DNA from: Nostoc calcicola FACHB-3891
Lineage (GTDB): Bacteria; Cyanobacteriota; Cyanobacteriia; Cyanobacteriales; Nostocaceae
DNA: 64,000 nt
Direction of reading: 5' to 3'
NCBI RefSeq assembly: GCF_014697355.1
Contig: NZ_JACJRQ010000020.1
Span: 87,247 to 151,246, forward strand
Shown here in pieces: positions 1-8,138 of the stretch (positions within the stretch are counted from its first letter, which is position 1; each line of letters opens with the position of its first letter). Made by a program: the position numbers and the translations under genes. The notes under the pieces are model-generated. The model searched no databases, was not told where the DNA came from, and worked only from the letters and a program-made list of their open reading frames with translations.

Positions 1-545
1 ATAGACTGATGAAAGATAATTCATAAGTGTTTCTGGGGAAAGAGCAGTCGTCAAAAACGCTCAAAATATTTAGGGGCGATCGCCTTGTGAATGCTTTTTA
101 TTAGTGAAAGCAAGCATGGGGAGATTGCCCCTCAATTATGAATAGAGGACTGGGGACTGGGGCATGGGGTATAGGGGGATGAGGGGGATGAGGGGGATGA
201 GGGAGATGGGGTAAAGGGTAAAGGGAAAGGGGTAAAGGGTAAAGGGAAAGGGGTAAAGGGAAAGGGGGAAAGGTGAAAGGGAACCAGTGGCTTAAAAGCA
301 GGGGTTTCAAATATGGACCGGAGGCGGAGCGGCTCCGGCTCCGCACTGATTTTTATCGCACTACGTGTCTGAAAGATTTTCTTTTTTTATTCTCCGCAAT
401 TAAGATAGGGGCTTTATACCTTGTGGGGAAAAGTTCTTTATCCTACACTTTCCCCCTTACCCTTTCCCCTTTTCCCCTTCTTGGTAAAGGGTAAAGGGAT
501 AAATTTAACCTTTACCCCTTACCCCTTACCCATACCCAATGCCCA
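1..545. repeat. Gene-free start of window with STRR-type repeats
   Basis: No convincing gene is seen before mutS2. Around 173-208 the 9-base unit GGGGATGAG recurs, followed to about 285 by aaaggg/gtaaaggg units. A tract of opposite polarity (ccctttcccc, ccttaccc) lies at about 455-545, so the two could pair into a long imperfect stem. A GC-rich inverted block (ggagcggctccg) lies near 320-340. The open frames here are low-complexity translations of the repeats. The same 9-base unit reappears inside mutS2. Confidence 0.7.
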
Positions 546-3035
546 ATGCCCCATGCCCAATGTTACGATAGTTTCAGATTAGACGTTGAAGCCTTGATCC
601 AATCTGAAACCTTAGAACTCTTAGAATGGCATCGTTTGTGCCAGCACCTCTCCACTTTTGCGGCAACTAAATTGGGGGTTATAGCCGCGCGTCATTTAAA
701 AATCCCCGATTTTCAGGCAGAAAGCCAGCAGTTGTTAGAGCAAACCAAAGAAGTCTATCAACTGGAAAGTCGCTTGACTTCAGGATTGTCATTTGAAGGA
801 ATTCAAGATATTGGTGATTCCCTAGAACGGGCAGAACGCAGCGGAATTTTGGCAGGAGATGAACTTTTAGCGCTCGCCACCACTCTGGCTGGTGCGAGAA
901 ATTTGCGCCGTGTCATTGACAATCAGGAAGATTTGCCAATACTCACTGATTTGGTTGCCGATTTGCGGACTTACCCAGAACTAGAACAGGAAATTCACCG
1001 CTGTATAGATGAACGCTCACAGGTAACCGATCGCGCCAGTCAAAAACTCAGTGAAATTCGCACCGACTTGCGGCGATTACGCACGCAAATTACCCAAAAG
1101 CTGCAAAATATCATACAGGCAAAATCTGGAGCAGTTCAGGAACAGATTATTACCCAACGGGGCGATCGCTTTGTCATCCCCGTCAAAGCACCCCAAAAAG
1201 ACGCCATTCCCGGTATTGTTCACGATACCTCTACTAGTGGTGCGACGCTCTACATCGAACCGAATTCCGTCGTGCCTCTGGGCAACCAACTACGGCAAAT
1301 CATCAGGAGAGAGCAAGCCGAAGAAGAAGCGATTCGCCGCGCTTTGACAGAACAAGTAGCCGCAGTCAAACCAGATTTGGAAAGGTTGTTAGCGATCGTC
1401 ACCACATTGGATTTAGCAACCGCTAGATCCCGATATAGTTACTGGCTAGGAGCCAATCCGCCGCGATTTATCGAGCCGCAAGAAAATGAAATGATTACTT
1501 TGCGGAACTTGCGGCATCCTCTGTTAGTGTGGCAGCAACAGCACGAACAAGGGCAGCCAGTGATTCCCGTGGATTTACTCATCAGTCCCCACATTCGGGT
1601 AGTGACGATTACCGGGCCAAATACAGGCGGTAAAACTGTAACCTTAAAAACTCTAGGGTTAGCAGCATTGATGTCCAAAGTGGGTTTATTTGTCCCCGCC
1701 CGCGAACCAGTGGAAATTCCTTGGTTTGACAAAGTACTGGCAGATATTGGCGATGAACAATCTTTACAGCAAAGTTTATCTACATTCTCTGGGCACATCC
1801 GGCGGATTAGTCGGATTTTGGAAGCACTGGGGAGTGGAGGGGATGAGGGGGATGAGGGGGATGAGGGGGATGAGGGAGAGTCCAATGCCCCATGCCCTAT
1901 GCCCAATTCCCTAGTCCTACTTGATGAAGTCGGCGCAGGCACCGATCCAGTTGAGGGTAGTGCTTTAGCGATCGCCCTACTCCAATATCTGGCTAATCAC
2001 GCCCAGCTAACCATTGCCACTACTCACTTTGGCGAACTCAAAGCCCTGAAATATGACGATGAGCGGTTTGAAAATGCCTCTGTAGAATTTGATGAAAGTA
2101 CTCTCTCACCTACTTACCGTTTGCTGTGGGGGATACCTGGGCGTTCTAATGCCTTAACAATCGCCCTGCGTTTGGGATTGAAACCAGAAGTGGTAGAACA
2201 AGCGAAAACTCAAGTGGGAGAAGCAACAGATGAAGTTAATCAGGTGATTGCTGGGTTAGAAGCCCAACGCCGCCGTCAAGAAACCAAAGCTGCGGAAGCC
2301 CAAAGTTTGTTGCAGCAAGCGGAACGTTTGTATAAACAAGTATCCGCCAAAGCTACAGCCTTGGAAGAGAGGGAAAGCGCTTTGCGGGCTTCACAGGAAG
2401 TAGCAGTGCAACAAGCGATCGCCCAAGCAAAAACTGAAATTGCCCAAGTAATTCGCCGCTTGCAACAAGGTACACCCACCGCCCAAGAAGCACAGCAAGC
2501 GACTAACGCCTTAAATCAAATTGCCCAGCAATATCAGCCAGCAACCCCAGCCAAACCCAAACCTGGATTTATGCCCAAAGTAGGCGATCGCATTCGTGTT
2601 CCCAAACTTGGACAGACAGCGGAAGTGTTAACTGCACCTGACGCAGATGGAGAGTTAAGCGTCCGGTTTGGGCTAATGAAAATGACTGTGAAGTTGGAAG
2701 ATGTAGAATCTTTAGATGGGCAAAAAGCCGAACCAGTCGTCAAACCCAAACCAGCCCCAGCCGCAGTTACACCACCACCACAAAATGTCCCAGCAATTCG
2801 TACCTCCCGAAATACAGTTGATTTGCGTGGTAAACGGGTAGCTGATGCCGAATTGATTCTCGATAAAGCCATCTCGGAAGCTACAGGCCCAGTATGGATT
2901 ATTCACGGACACGGTACTGGGAAGTTGCGACAAGGTGTCCACGCCTTTTTGCATCAGCATCCGAGAGTTAACAACTACGAAGCCGCAGAACAAGCAGATG
3001 GGGGGAGTGGTGTTACCGTCGCACATATAAATTGA
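546..3035 (+). CDS. mutS2: Endonuclease MutS2 (Smr-domain MutS paralog)
   Basis: MutS2 proteins are ABC-type ATPases of the MutS family. They act on recombination intermediates or collided ribosomes rather than in classical mismatch repair. The protein (829 residues) has an N-terminal MutS-like core and long helices. Its ATPase has a Walker A motif GPNTGGKT at about residues 357-364 and Walker B LVLLDEVGAGTDP near 460. A charged coiled-coil region, a KOW/SH3-like stretch (VGDRIRVPKLGQ) and a C-terminal Smr nuclease domain (DLRG, then HGHGTGKLR) follow. The ATG at 546 lies in a repeat (cccaatgcccc), so the first residues may be spurious. TTG at 594, giving an IQSETLELLEW start, fits the family better. 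An in-frame repeat insertion sits between the ATPase signature and Walker B. Confidence 0.93.
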   Translation: MPHAQCYDSFRLDVEALIQSETLELLEWHRLCQHLSTFAATKLGVIAARHLKIPDFQAESQQLLEQTKEVYQLESRLTSGLSFEGIQDIGDSLERAERSGILAGDELLALATTLAGARNLRRVIDNQEDLPILTDLVADLRTYPELEQEIHRCIDERSQVTDRASQKLSEIRTDLRRLRTQITQKLQNIIQAKSGAVQEQIITQRGDRFVIPVKAPQKDAIPGIVHDTSTSGATLYIEPNSVVPLGNQLRQIIRREQAEEEAIRRALTEQVAAVKPDLERLLAIVTTLDLATARSRYSYWLGANPPRFIEPQENEMITLRNLRHPLLVWQQQHEQGQPVIPVDLLISPHIRVVTITGPNTGGKTVTLKTLGLAALMSKVGLFVPAREPVEIPWFDKVLADIGDEQSLQQSLSTFSGHIRRISRILEALGSGGDEGDEGDEGDEGESNAPCPMPNSLVLLDEVGAGTDPVEGSALAIALLQYLANHAQLTIATTHFGELKALKYDDERFENASVEFDESTLSPTYRLLWGIPGRSNALTIALRLGLKPEVVEQAKTQVGEATDEVNQVIAGLEAQRRRQETKAAEAQSLLQQAERLYKQVSAKATALEERESALRASQEVAVQQAIAQAKTEIAQVIRRLQQGTPTAQEAQQATNALNQIAQQYQPATPAKPKPGFMPKVGDRIRVPKLGQTAEVLTAPDADGELSVRFGLMKMTVKLEDVESLDGQKAEPVVKPKPAPAAVTPPPQNVPAIRTSRNTVDLRGKRVADAELILDKAISEATGPVWIIHGHGTGKLRQGVHAFLHQHPRVNNYEAAEQADGGSGVTVAHIN
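1838..1906 (+). repeat. In-frame STRR insertion inside mutS2
   Basis: Four tandem GGGGATGAG units, each read as Gly-Asp-Glu, are followed by ccaatgccccatgcccta-type repeats. They encode a low-complexity loop beginning GDEGDEGDEGDE and ending PCPMPNS. The same unit and the same type of flank occur upstream of the gene at about 173-208 and 530-560. The insertion keeps the frame and falls just before the Walker B strand, where a surface loop is expected. Confidence 0.85.
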
Positions 3036-3038
3036 AGA

Positions 3039-3086
3039 ATAAAAGCGATTGCACCTTTGGTTGAGGCTGGGGGCGATCGCTTTTAT
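3039..3086 (+). terminator. Stem-loop after mutS2, candidate terminator
   Basis: ATAAAAGCGATTGC (3039-3052) pairs with GCGATCGCTTTTAT (3073-3086) over 14 positions with one G-T pair. The loop is about 20 nt and the 3' arm is T-rich. It begins four bases after the mutS2 stop. A HIP1 octamer forms part of the stem. Confidence 0.5.
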
Positions 3087-3099
3087 GTTGTTGACTAAT

Positions 3100-3150
3100 T
3101 TTTTAGAAGACGCGATGAATTAGGAAGACGCGATGAATCGCGTCTCTACA
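3100..3150. repeat. REP-like palindromic repeat (agacgcgat family)
   Basis: AGACGCGAT is followed by ATCGCGTCT, forming a hairpin at 3126-3145. Half of the unit is repeated just before it, and ctctaca follows. The flanks (agacg...cgtctctaca) match the element inserted in the CHAT gene at 6531-6560. Confidence 0.6.
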
Positions 3151-3232
3151 AGGGGGGGTGATTGATGGCGGGGGATTGTTCAAAAAGGGCGATCGCACTC
3201 TCCAACAACAAAGCCACAAGTCTAAAAAACTG

Positions 3233-3334
3233 ATGAACGAGTATCAAAGACTCTCGCGCGAATATCAAAGACTCTCGCGTGAATATCAAAGATTCGCCGA
3301 CGAGTATCAAAGGCTTGTGGATGAGTCACGTTAA
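3233..3334 (+). CDS. Small ORF of four heptad repeats (predicted coiled coil)
   Basis: This 33-residue frame begins MNEYQRLSR and consists of four 21-bp units: EYQRLSR twice, then EYQRFAD and EYQRLVD, ending ESR. Tyr and Leu/Phe/Val recur with a 3-4 spacing, as in an amphipathic coiled-coil helix. The frame stays open upstream to 3137, so a longer form from GTG at 3158 (58 codons) is possible. The third codon positions vary between units while the heptad is kept, which hints at translation. No family is recognised. It could also be a remnant of a larger gene. Confidence 0.4.
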   Translation: MNEYQRLSREYQRLSREYQRFADEYQRLVDESR

Positions 3335-3430
3335 CTCAAAATAGATGTATTGCTTATGCCAATACTTTCAAATAAGCGATCGCTGCCAACCTGCAAAGCC
3401 AAATTCAATTCCGACTTTCTCAATTACGAA

Positions 3431-6400
3431 TTACGAATTACAAATTAAATCTTGCACTCTCGCTACAGCTTGCCTAACTCCCTCAACATGAGGAGATTGA
3501 ATACGCTGCAATATCTCCAAGGCTGGCTGCAAATAATCTAGTGCTTGATTGTAATTGCCCTGTTGTTGTGCTATTTGTCCCAAGCACCACAAGGTAATAG
3601 CCTTTATTTGGACATTGCCTATTTGTTCTGTCAGAGCAAGGGATTTTTGAAAAAGCACCATCGCTTCGTTGATTTCTCCTGTATTGGCTTTGAGTCTCCC
3701 CATCTCGTGTAACGTCGCCGCCTTGTTTTGGACATTGCCCATTTGTTCTGTCAGAGCAAGGGATTTTTGAAAAAGCACCATCGCTTCGTTGATTTCTCCT
3801 GTATTAGCTTTGAGTCTTCCCAATTCGTGCAACGTCGCCGCCTGGGTTTGAACATCGCCGATTTGTTCTGTGAGGATAAGAGATTGTTTATAATGGGCAA
3901 TCGCTGTTTTAATTTCACCTCTATTAGCTTCGAGTATCCCCATTTCGTGCAACGTCGCCGCCTTGGTTTGGACATCGCCGATTTGTTCTGTGATGGCAAG
4001 GTATTTTTGATAAAGGATAAGTGCTGCGTTGATTTCTCCTGTATTAGCTTTGAGCTTCCCTAATTGATGTAACGTTGCCGCCTCACCTTGGATACTTTTT
4101 ATTTGTTTATTGATGGCAAGGGATTGTTCAAGAAGGGCAATCGCTTCATTGATTTCTCCTATATTGGCTTTGAGTATTCCCAATTGGCGTAACGTCCCCG
4201 CCTGACCTCGCACATCAGTGAGACCAAGCGATTGTTCATAAAAAGTTATCGCTTCGTTGATTTCTCCTCTATTCGCTTTAAGTATCCCCAAATTGTGATT
4301 AATTGATGCTTGTTGTCCTTTATCTTCTAGGGGACAAAAGTTTAATGCTTGTTGGTAATGCTCCAGTGCCTTATCAACTTCACCAACTAGCATCTCACAA
4401 TAAGCCATTTCTTTAAAAACATGATAATCTTCAGTAATTTCTATGGTTAATTTGCATAGCTGCACTGCTTTCGTAAATTGGCTTTCATACGACCAGCGCA
4501 TTGCTAAATGTCTAGCTATTTCTGCGGCTTTTTTGTCTTCCTTACTCAACAACGCCAATCTATGAATTTCTAATTGTTGTTCCTGAGTTCTGTTTTTACC
4601 CTTTTCCCACCAAAGACGATACAAGACCTCAACCGCTTGCTTATACAAACCCTCCCCATCTTCCGGTAACTGCACAGGCAAAATACGCGGCACTCGTAAC
4701 GCCTCATCATGGCTTACTTCCAACAGCCCCAACGCCACCGCCCGATTAATATAATCTTCCAAATTGGGGATATTCTCACAAACTGCGGCTAAAGCTTCCC
4801 TCGGAACTGGCAATTCAAAGACCAAACCTCGTGACAACATCTCCCGCATAGTTTCATCCATCTGTTGCAGCAGCGCCTCTGCTAAAACTTGCTCTCGCAA
4901 CTCCACCGGATCTGCTGCTAACCGATGCAAAATTGCCGCCACATCAACGGTTGTATTTTGCAGAATCTTATCCAACCATTCCAGCAAGCGGGGATTACCA
5001 TCTGCTAACTTCTGCGCCTGGGATTTTAACACCTCATCCACCTGAGATTTTGCACTAAAGGCAGTGAGGCGATCGCACTTTTTTTGCAAATCTGCGCCTT
5101 GCAGTGCATCCAACGGTTGCTTATGGAAATACTGCAACTGGGTAAATTCAAAGTCGTAACGGCAAGTAATAATGATGCGGTGGGATGTGTAATTTTCTCT
5201 AATTGCCCAAACTAAAGCCGTCAACACCTCTGCTGCTTCTGATTGCAGACGACCTAACCCCCCTAACCCCCCTTCCCTACGAGGGAATGGGGGAACTTGA
5301 CTCCCCTCTCCGCTTCGGAGAGGGGTTGGGGGAGAGGTCTCTAAATTCACTTCAAAGTCATCCAGCACCAACAAAAATAGCTTTGCTTGCTCATGCAACT
5401 GCTGGAAAACTCGCCGCAGCCGAAACTTTAATTCTTCATCATAATTTTGTAGGCGTTTGCGTTGTTCGTCATCATCCAAGTTTTCAGTCAAGCGATTCAC
5501 CAAACTAGCTTCATCGATTCGCCCCACCCAGACAACACGCTCAAAATTCGCCAGTCTGTCACAAAGCCTAGCTGCTAAACTACTTTTACCCAAACCGCCC
5601 ATGCCATGAATCAATACCCCAACCTCATCGGTTGATTGTGTCAACACTCTTAAACAATTTTGCAATTGACGGCGACGACCAACAAAACTTTCTCGTGTCG
5701 GGACTTTCACCTTACCCGCAGGATCTAAAAACTGGGTAGAAACAGAAAGCGGTGGCGCTGGTTTCCGTCCGCGAGTCCGCAAAGGTGTAACTAGAGAACT
5801 TGGTAAATTACCTGCTGCATACAGCCGCAACAAATGCCAATCCCGCGCCTTGTTCTTAATTAATGCTTGGTAGGTACAAGCAACAGCTTCGGTGATTTGC
5901 TTTCCGGCTGATAATTCTTCGTATAATGCAGCAGCTGCGGCTGTAGCATCAGACTCTAAAACCTTTTGACCCCAACCCAAAACGGCTTTTGCACCAGATT
6001 TCAACAATTCTTCTGCCATTGACGGCACAGATCCCGAATTGCCAGCTTGTCCAGTGCGACAACCAGAAAGGAAAATCAATTTAGGCAGTCGAAATTGTAA
6101 TTCTTGGGCAATATCTCCAGCACTGGCATAGAAAGCTTCACCGATTTCCGTTTCTGTAATGAATCGGGGTTGCCCGTCTTGTAAAGTAGCATGACCAGTC
6201 AGGTGTAAAACATCAAAATAATCTCTGTCGTAACCATCAACTAAATAACCCAACTCGGATAAACAGCCGCTTTCTTCCACCGTCAATGCTAAAGGTTGCC
6301 GCTTTGTCGCCTCCAAAATCCGTGCTTCCTCTCCCTCAAAATCCAGCACAGGTTTGACATCCAACGGCGAAGTCGCCATAAACAAAACTTGCAGCGCCCG

Positions 6401-6844
6401 ATTTTCAGGTTCGCCGTCAATAGTTAATTTTTTTACCGTGCTATCTGACACCCAGCGCACCGGGACAACAGCCGGGACTCGCTCAACCAAAAAGCTAACG
6501 CCATCGTGCAACACTTCCCAAGGAAGATGGTGTAGAGACGTTACATGTAACGTCTTTACAGATGTGCCGATCGCCAAAACAATCCCCTCCCGTCGATGCC
6601 TATCTAGCAAGGGTTGCAGCCAGCGATCGCTCCCATCCAACCAGTTATACAACCGCCGCCCTGTTACCGTATAATCCTCTGGGAAAAACGAAACGTAATA
6701 ATCTCGTTCGGCCAACTTAATCAAATCGGCGATTTCTGATATGGCGAGCGATCGCTTTTCATACTTATTTGGATTATCAATAAAATAACGTAACTCTACG
6801 TAATTCTCATCAACTGGCTTGAGGTCGAGGTGGAGCGTTTGCAC
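3431..6844 (-). CDS. CHAT protease - STAND NTPase - TPR protein
   Basis: The 1137-residue protein has an N-terminal CHAT (caspase-like) domain with a His/Cys dyad: HLTGHA at about residue 216 and SGCRTG at about 261. A P-loop NTPase follows, with GMGGLGKSS at about 411 and Walker B LFLLVLDD near 485. About seven C-terminal TPR units of 40 residues complete it. Such proteins are regulated effectors or sensors in biological-conflict systems: the TPRs sense and the NTPase switches the protease. The start is GTG at 6844, with TTAGGA about 8 bases upstream. Adjacent TPR units are almost identical at DNA level, so they expanded recently. Two repeats have inserted in frame, at 5250-5342 and 6531-6560. 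The last residues (CNS) run into an attacgaattac tract. Confidence 0.85.
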   Translation of the reverse strand: MQTLHLDLKPVDENYVELRYFIDNPNKYEKRSLAISEIADLIKLAERDYYVSFFPEDYTVTGRRLYNWLDGSDRWLQPLLDRHRREGIVLAIGTSVKTLHVTSLHHLPWEVLHDGVSFLVERVPAVVPVRWVSDSTVKKLTIDGEPENRALQVLFMATSPLDVKPVLDFEGEEARILEATKRQPLALTVEESGCLSELGYLVDGYDRDYFDVLHLTGHATLQDGQPRFITETEIGEAFYASAGDIAQELQFRLPKLIFLSGCRTGQAGNSGSVPSMAEELLKSGAKAVLGWGQKVLESDATAAAAALYEELSAGKQITEAVACTYQALIKNKARDWHLLRLYAAGNLPSSLVTPLRTRGRKPAPPLSVSTQFLDPAGKVKVPTRESFVGRRRQLQNCLRVLTQSTDEVGVLIHGMGGLGKSSLAARLCDRLANFERVVWVGRIDEASLVNRLTENLDDDEQRKRLQNYDEELKFRLRRVFQQLHEQAKLFLLVLDDFEVNLETSPPTPLRSGEGSQVPPFPRREGGLGGLGRLQSEAAEVLTALVWAIRENYTSHRIIITCRYDFEFTQLQYFHKQPLDALQGADLQKKCDRLTAFSAKSQVDEVLKSQAQKLADGNPRLLEWLDKILQNTTVDVAAILHRLAADPVELREQVLAEALLQQMDETMREMLSRGLVFELPVPREALAAVCENIPNLEDYINRAVALGLLEVSHDEALRVPRILPVQLPEDGEGLYKQAVEVLYRLWWEKGKNRTQEQQLEIHRLALLSKEDKKAAEIARHLAMRWSYESQFTKAVQLCKLTIEITEDYHVFKEMAYCEMLVGEVDKALEHYQQALNFCPLEDKGQQASINHNLGILKANRGEINEAITFYEQSLGLTDVRGQAGTLRQLGILKANIGEINEAIALLEQSLAINKQIKSIQGEAATLHQLGKLKANTGEINAALILYQKYLAITEQIGDVQTKAATLHEMGILEANRGEIKTAIAHYKQSLILTEQIGDVQTQAATLHELGRLKANTGEINEAMVLFQKSLALTEQMGNVQNKAATLHEMGRLKANTGEINEAMVLFQKSLALTEQIGNVQIKAITLWCLGQIAQQQGNYNQALDYLQPALEILQRIQSPHVEGVRQAVARVQDLICNS
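3628..3867 (-). repeat. Near-identical 120-bp TPR-coding repeats
   Basis: The segments starting near 3628 and 3748 are almost the same for about 120 bp each. They share the stretch cagagcaagggatttttgaa and the cgcttcgttgatttctcctg segment. More diverged copies continue to about 4300. Each unit encodes one TPR motif (KANTGEINEAMVLFQKSLAL-type). Confidence 0.8.
5250..5342 (-). repeat. In-frame dispersed repeat inside the CHAT-NTPase gene
   Basis: The plus strand reads cctaaccccccttccctacgaggg and then ctctccgcttcggagagg, two palindromic G/C-rich blocks. They encode a Pro/Gly/Arg-rich loop (SPPTPLRSGEG, then PPFPRREGGLGGLGRL) directly after the Walker B region. The same type of element lies outside genes at 63729-63767. 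Confidence 0.8.
6531..6560 (-). repeat. 30-bp palindromic repeat inserted in frame in the CHAT domain
   Basis: The core AGACGTTACATGTAACGTCT is a perfect palindrome. With its tgtag and ttaca flanks it forms a 30-bp inverted repeat with one mismatched pair. It is exactly ten codons and encodes VKTLHVTS plus flanking residues, just before the conserved LPWEVLHDG segment of the CHAT domain. It resembles the REP element at 3126-3145. Confidence 0.75.
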
Positions 6845-6996
6845 GTTCTGAATCCTAAAACTTCAGTATTTACCCCAAATCTACCACCGCCAATTCCGGA
6901 AACCCGATGAATAGCGTCTATACCGGGAATTTCCAAAAGCGCCTCTGTGGCTGCGATCGCATCTTCACCCTCAATCGCCAACTGAATTTCTGCCAT
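6796..6996 (-). pseudogene. Truncated EACC1-like gene upstream of the CHAT protein
   Basis: From ATG at 6996 the frame reads MAEIQLAIEGEDAIAATEAL and LLEIPGIDAI. This resembles the N-terminus of EACC1 (effector-associated constant component 1), a small protein encoded next to CHAT, caspase-like and NTPase effectors. After about residue 32 the family pattern is lost. The frame then runs into the 5' end of the CHAT gene and overlaps it by 49 bp. Known full-length relatives are about 100-120 residues with a hydrophobic helix, and both features are missing here. A deletion between the two genes explains this best. The family assignment is from memory of the motif and is moderately sure. Confidence 0.5.
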
Positions 6997-7088
6997 ATTC
7001 AACTAACTCTCAAGCCTCTTTTCCAGAATATCAGAGAGCGATCGCTCTAAAACTTATTATGCATGGGGCACTGTGCATTGGGCATTGG

Positions 7089-7826
7089 TTATGAATTATT
7101 CCCCTTTCCCCTTTTCCCTTTCCCCTTTTCCCCTTCCACTCCCCCTTGATGTTCGCACTTAAAACCTCGATTCTGCCAATCTGGCATATCTACTTCGCTA
7201 AGTTTGATGATATTTGAGCATTGCGGTTGAATAATTTGACTTAAAATCGCCCAAAATAAACTGCGGGTTAAATCTAGTCCAGTTTTGAGCCAAGATTCTT
7301 GATTACCAGGAACACCTAACTCTTGCACGATTTCTGGCTCTAGCCAAATACCATGAGCGCCCAAAAGAATCTGCGCCATCCATTTAGCCCTTGGTAAATG
7401 ACTTGGGGACGTAATCAGTTTTACTTTATGTACACCCCATTTACGCAGCAGAGGAATACTATAATAAAAATTTTCAAAGGTAGAATTTGCACACTTTTCT
7501 AACCAAACGTTTTCTAAGCTTACGGATTCCCGCTGAAAAATTAACCATATACAAGGATCTGGGGAGCCATGAGAAATTAAAATTGGGATTTGCGGGTATT
7601 GTTTTGCTTGTTGGACAATATATGTTTCTCGACGAATACTCCCACCAAGCACAAAGAAGGCATCCACTGGCTGCGAAGAAGCAAAAACTAAGGTTATAGT
7701 AGTAAAAATCAACCAAGCACCCAAAACAAAGCACAATCCAAGAGTTAGTTTTTGTAACAATTGCCACCGATTATCCAAACTTTTTTTAATGGAAATTAAT
7801 GATTTGATAATAAATTTATGTTTCAT
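7089..7826 (-). CDS. YdcF/DUF218 family membrane-anchored protein
   Basis: The protein (about 245 residues from ATG at 7826; a TTG lies 12 bases upstream) has one N-terminal membrane segment (LGLCFVLGAWLIFTTITLVF). A DUF218 domain follows: VDAFFVLGG, a central ENVWLEKCANSTFENFYYS, and KVKLITSPSHLPRA. DUF218 proteins (YdcF, SanA, ElyC) bind nucleotide-like or envelope-related ligands and are linked to cell-envelope upkeep. The specific function is unknown. The last 15 or so residues (GGVEGEKGKGKRGKG) are translated from an STRR tract (ccttttccccttcc), so the original stop was probably lost to repeat growth. Confidence 0.75.
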   Translation of the reverse strand: MKHKFIIKSLISIKKSLDNRWQLLQKLTLGLCFVLGAWLIFTTITLVFASSQPVDAFFVLGGSIRRETYIVQQAKQYPQIPILISHGSPDPCIWLIFQRESVSLENVWLEKCANSTFENFYYSIPLLRKWGVHKVKLITSPSHLPRAKWMAQILLGAHGIWLEPEIVQELGVPGNQESWLKTGLDLTRSLFWAILSQIIQPQCSNIIKLSEVDMPDWQNRGFKCEHQGGVEGEKGKGKRGKGNNS

Positions 7827-8138
7827 GACTGATATCAAAAAAACCGATTTGATGACTGTCCAACATCACTGCAATTAGGCGATCGAAGTGCTATCTTATA
7901 AAAGTAATCTAAGGTACAAAGATGACGGCGATCGAAGTGTCACATCGTCAGTATAGCCTTCCGGAGAAGGCAAACAAACTCAGAAATGGTTATTAATAAC
8001 TCATGCACTATTTTTGGCATCATTAAAATGCCAAAGGATCGAAAAAGCATCGCTGAGTTTGGGGTATAAAAACTTAAAAATTTTTAGAAAGCCTGATTGC
8101 TAAACTGTCAACAACACAATTATTCCAGCTAAATATAC
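7827..8138. other. Gap between the divergent YdcF and ctpB genes
   Basis: The 312-base divergent intergenic region has near-HIP1 gcgatcgaag sites around 7880 and 7930. It should hold promoters for both neighbours. No clear box, repeat element or RNA gene could be recognised. Confidence 0.4.

Noticed and set aside
101..346. Minus-strand frame of 81 codons and plus-strand frame at 273-494
   Set aside because: They are low-complexity translations of repeats (Pro-Leu and His-Pro runs) with no family pattern.
1439..1942. Minus-strand frame of 167 codons antisense to mutS2
   Set aside because: It is a shadow of the real gene. The Ser-Pro repeats come from the antisense reading of the STRR insertion.
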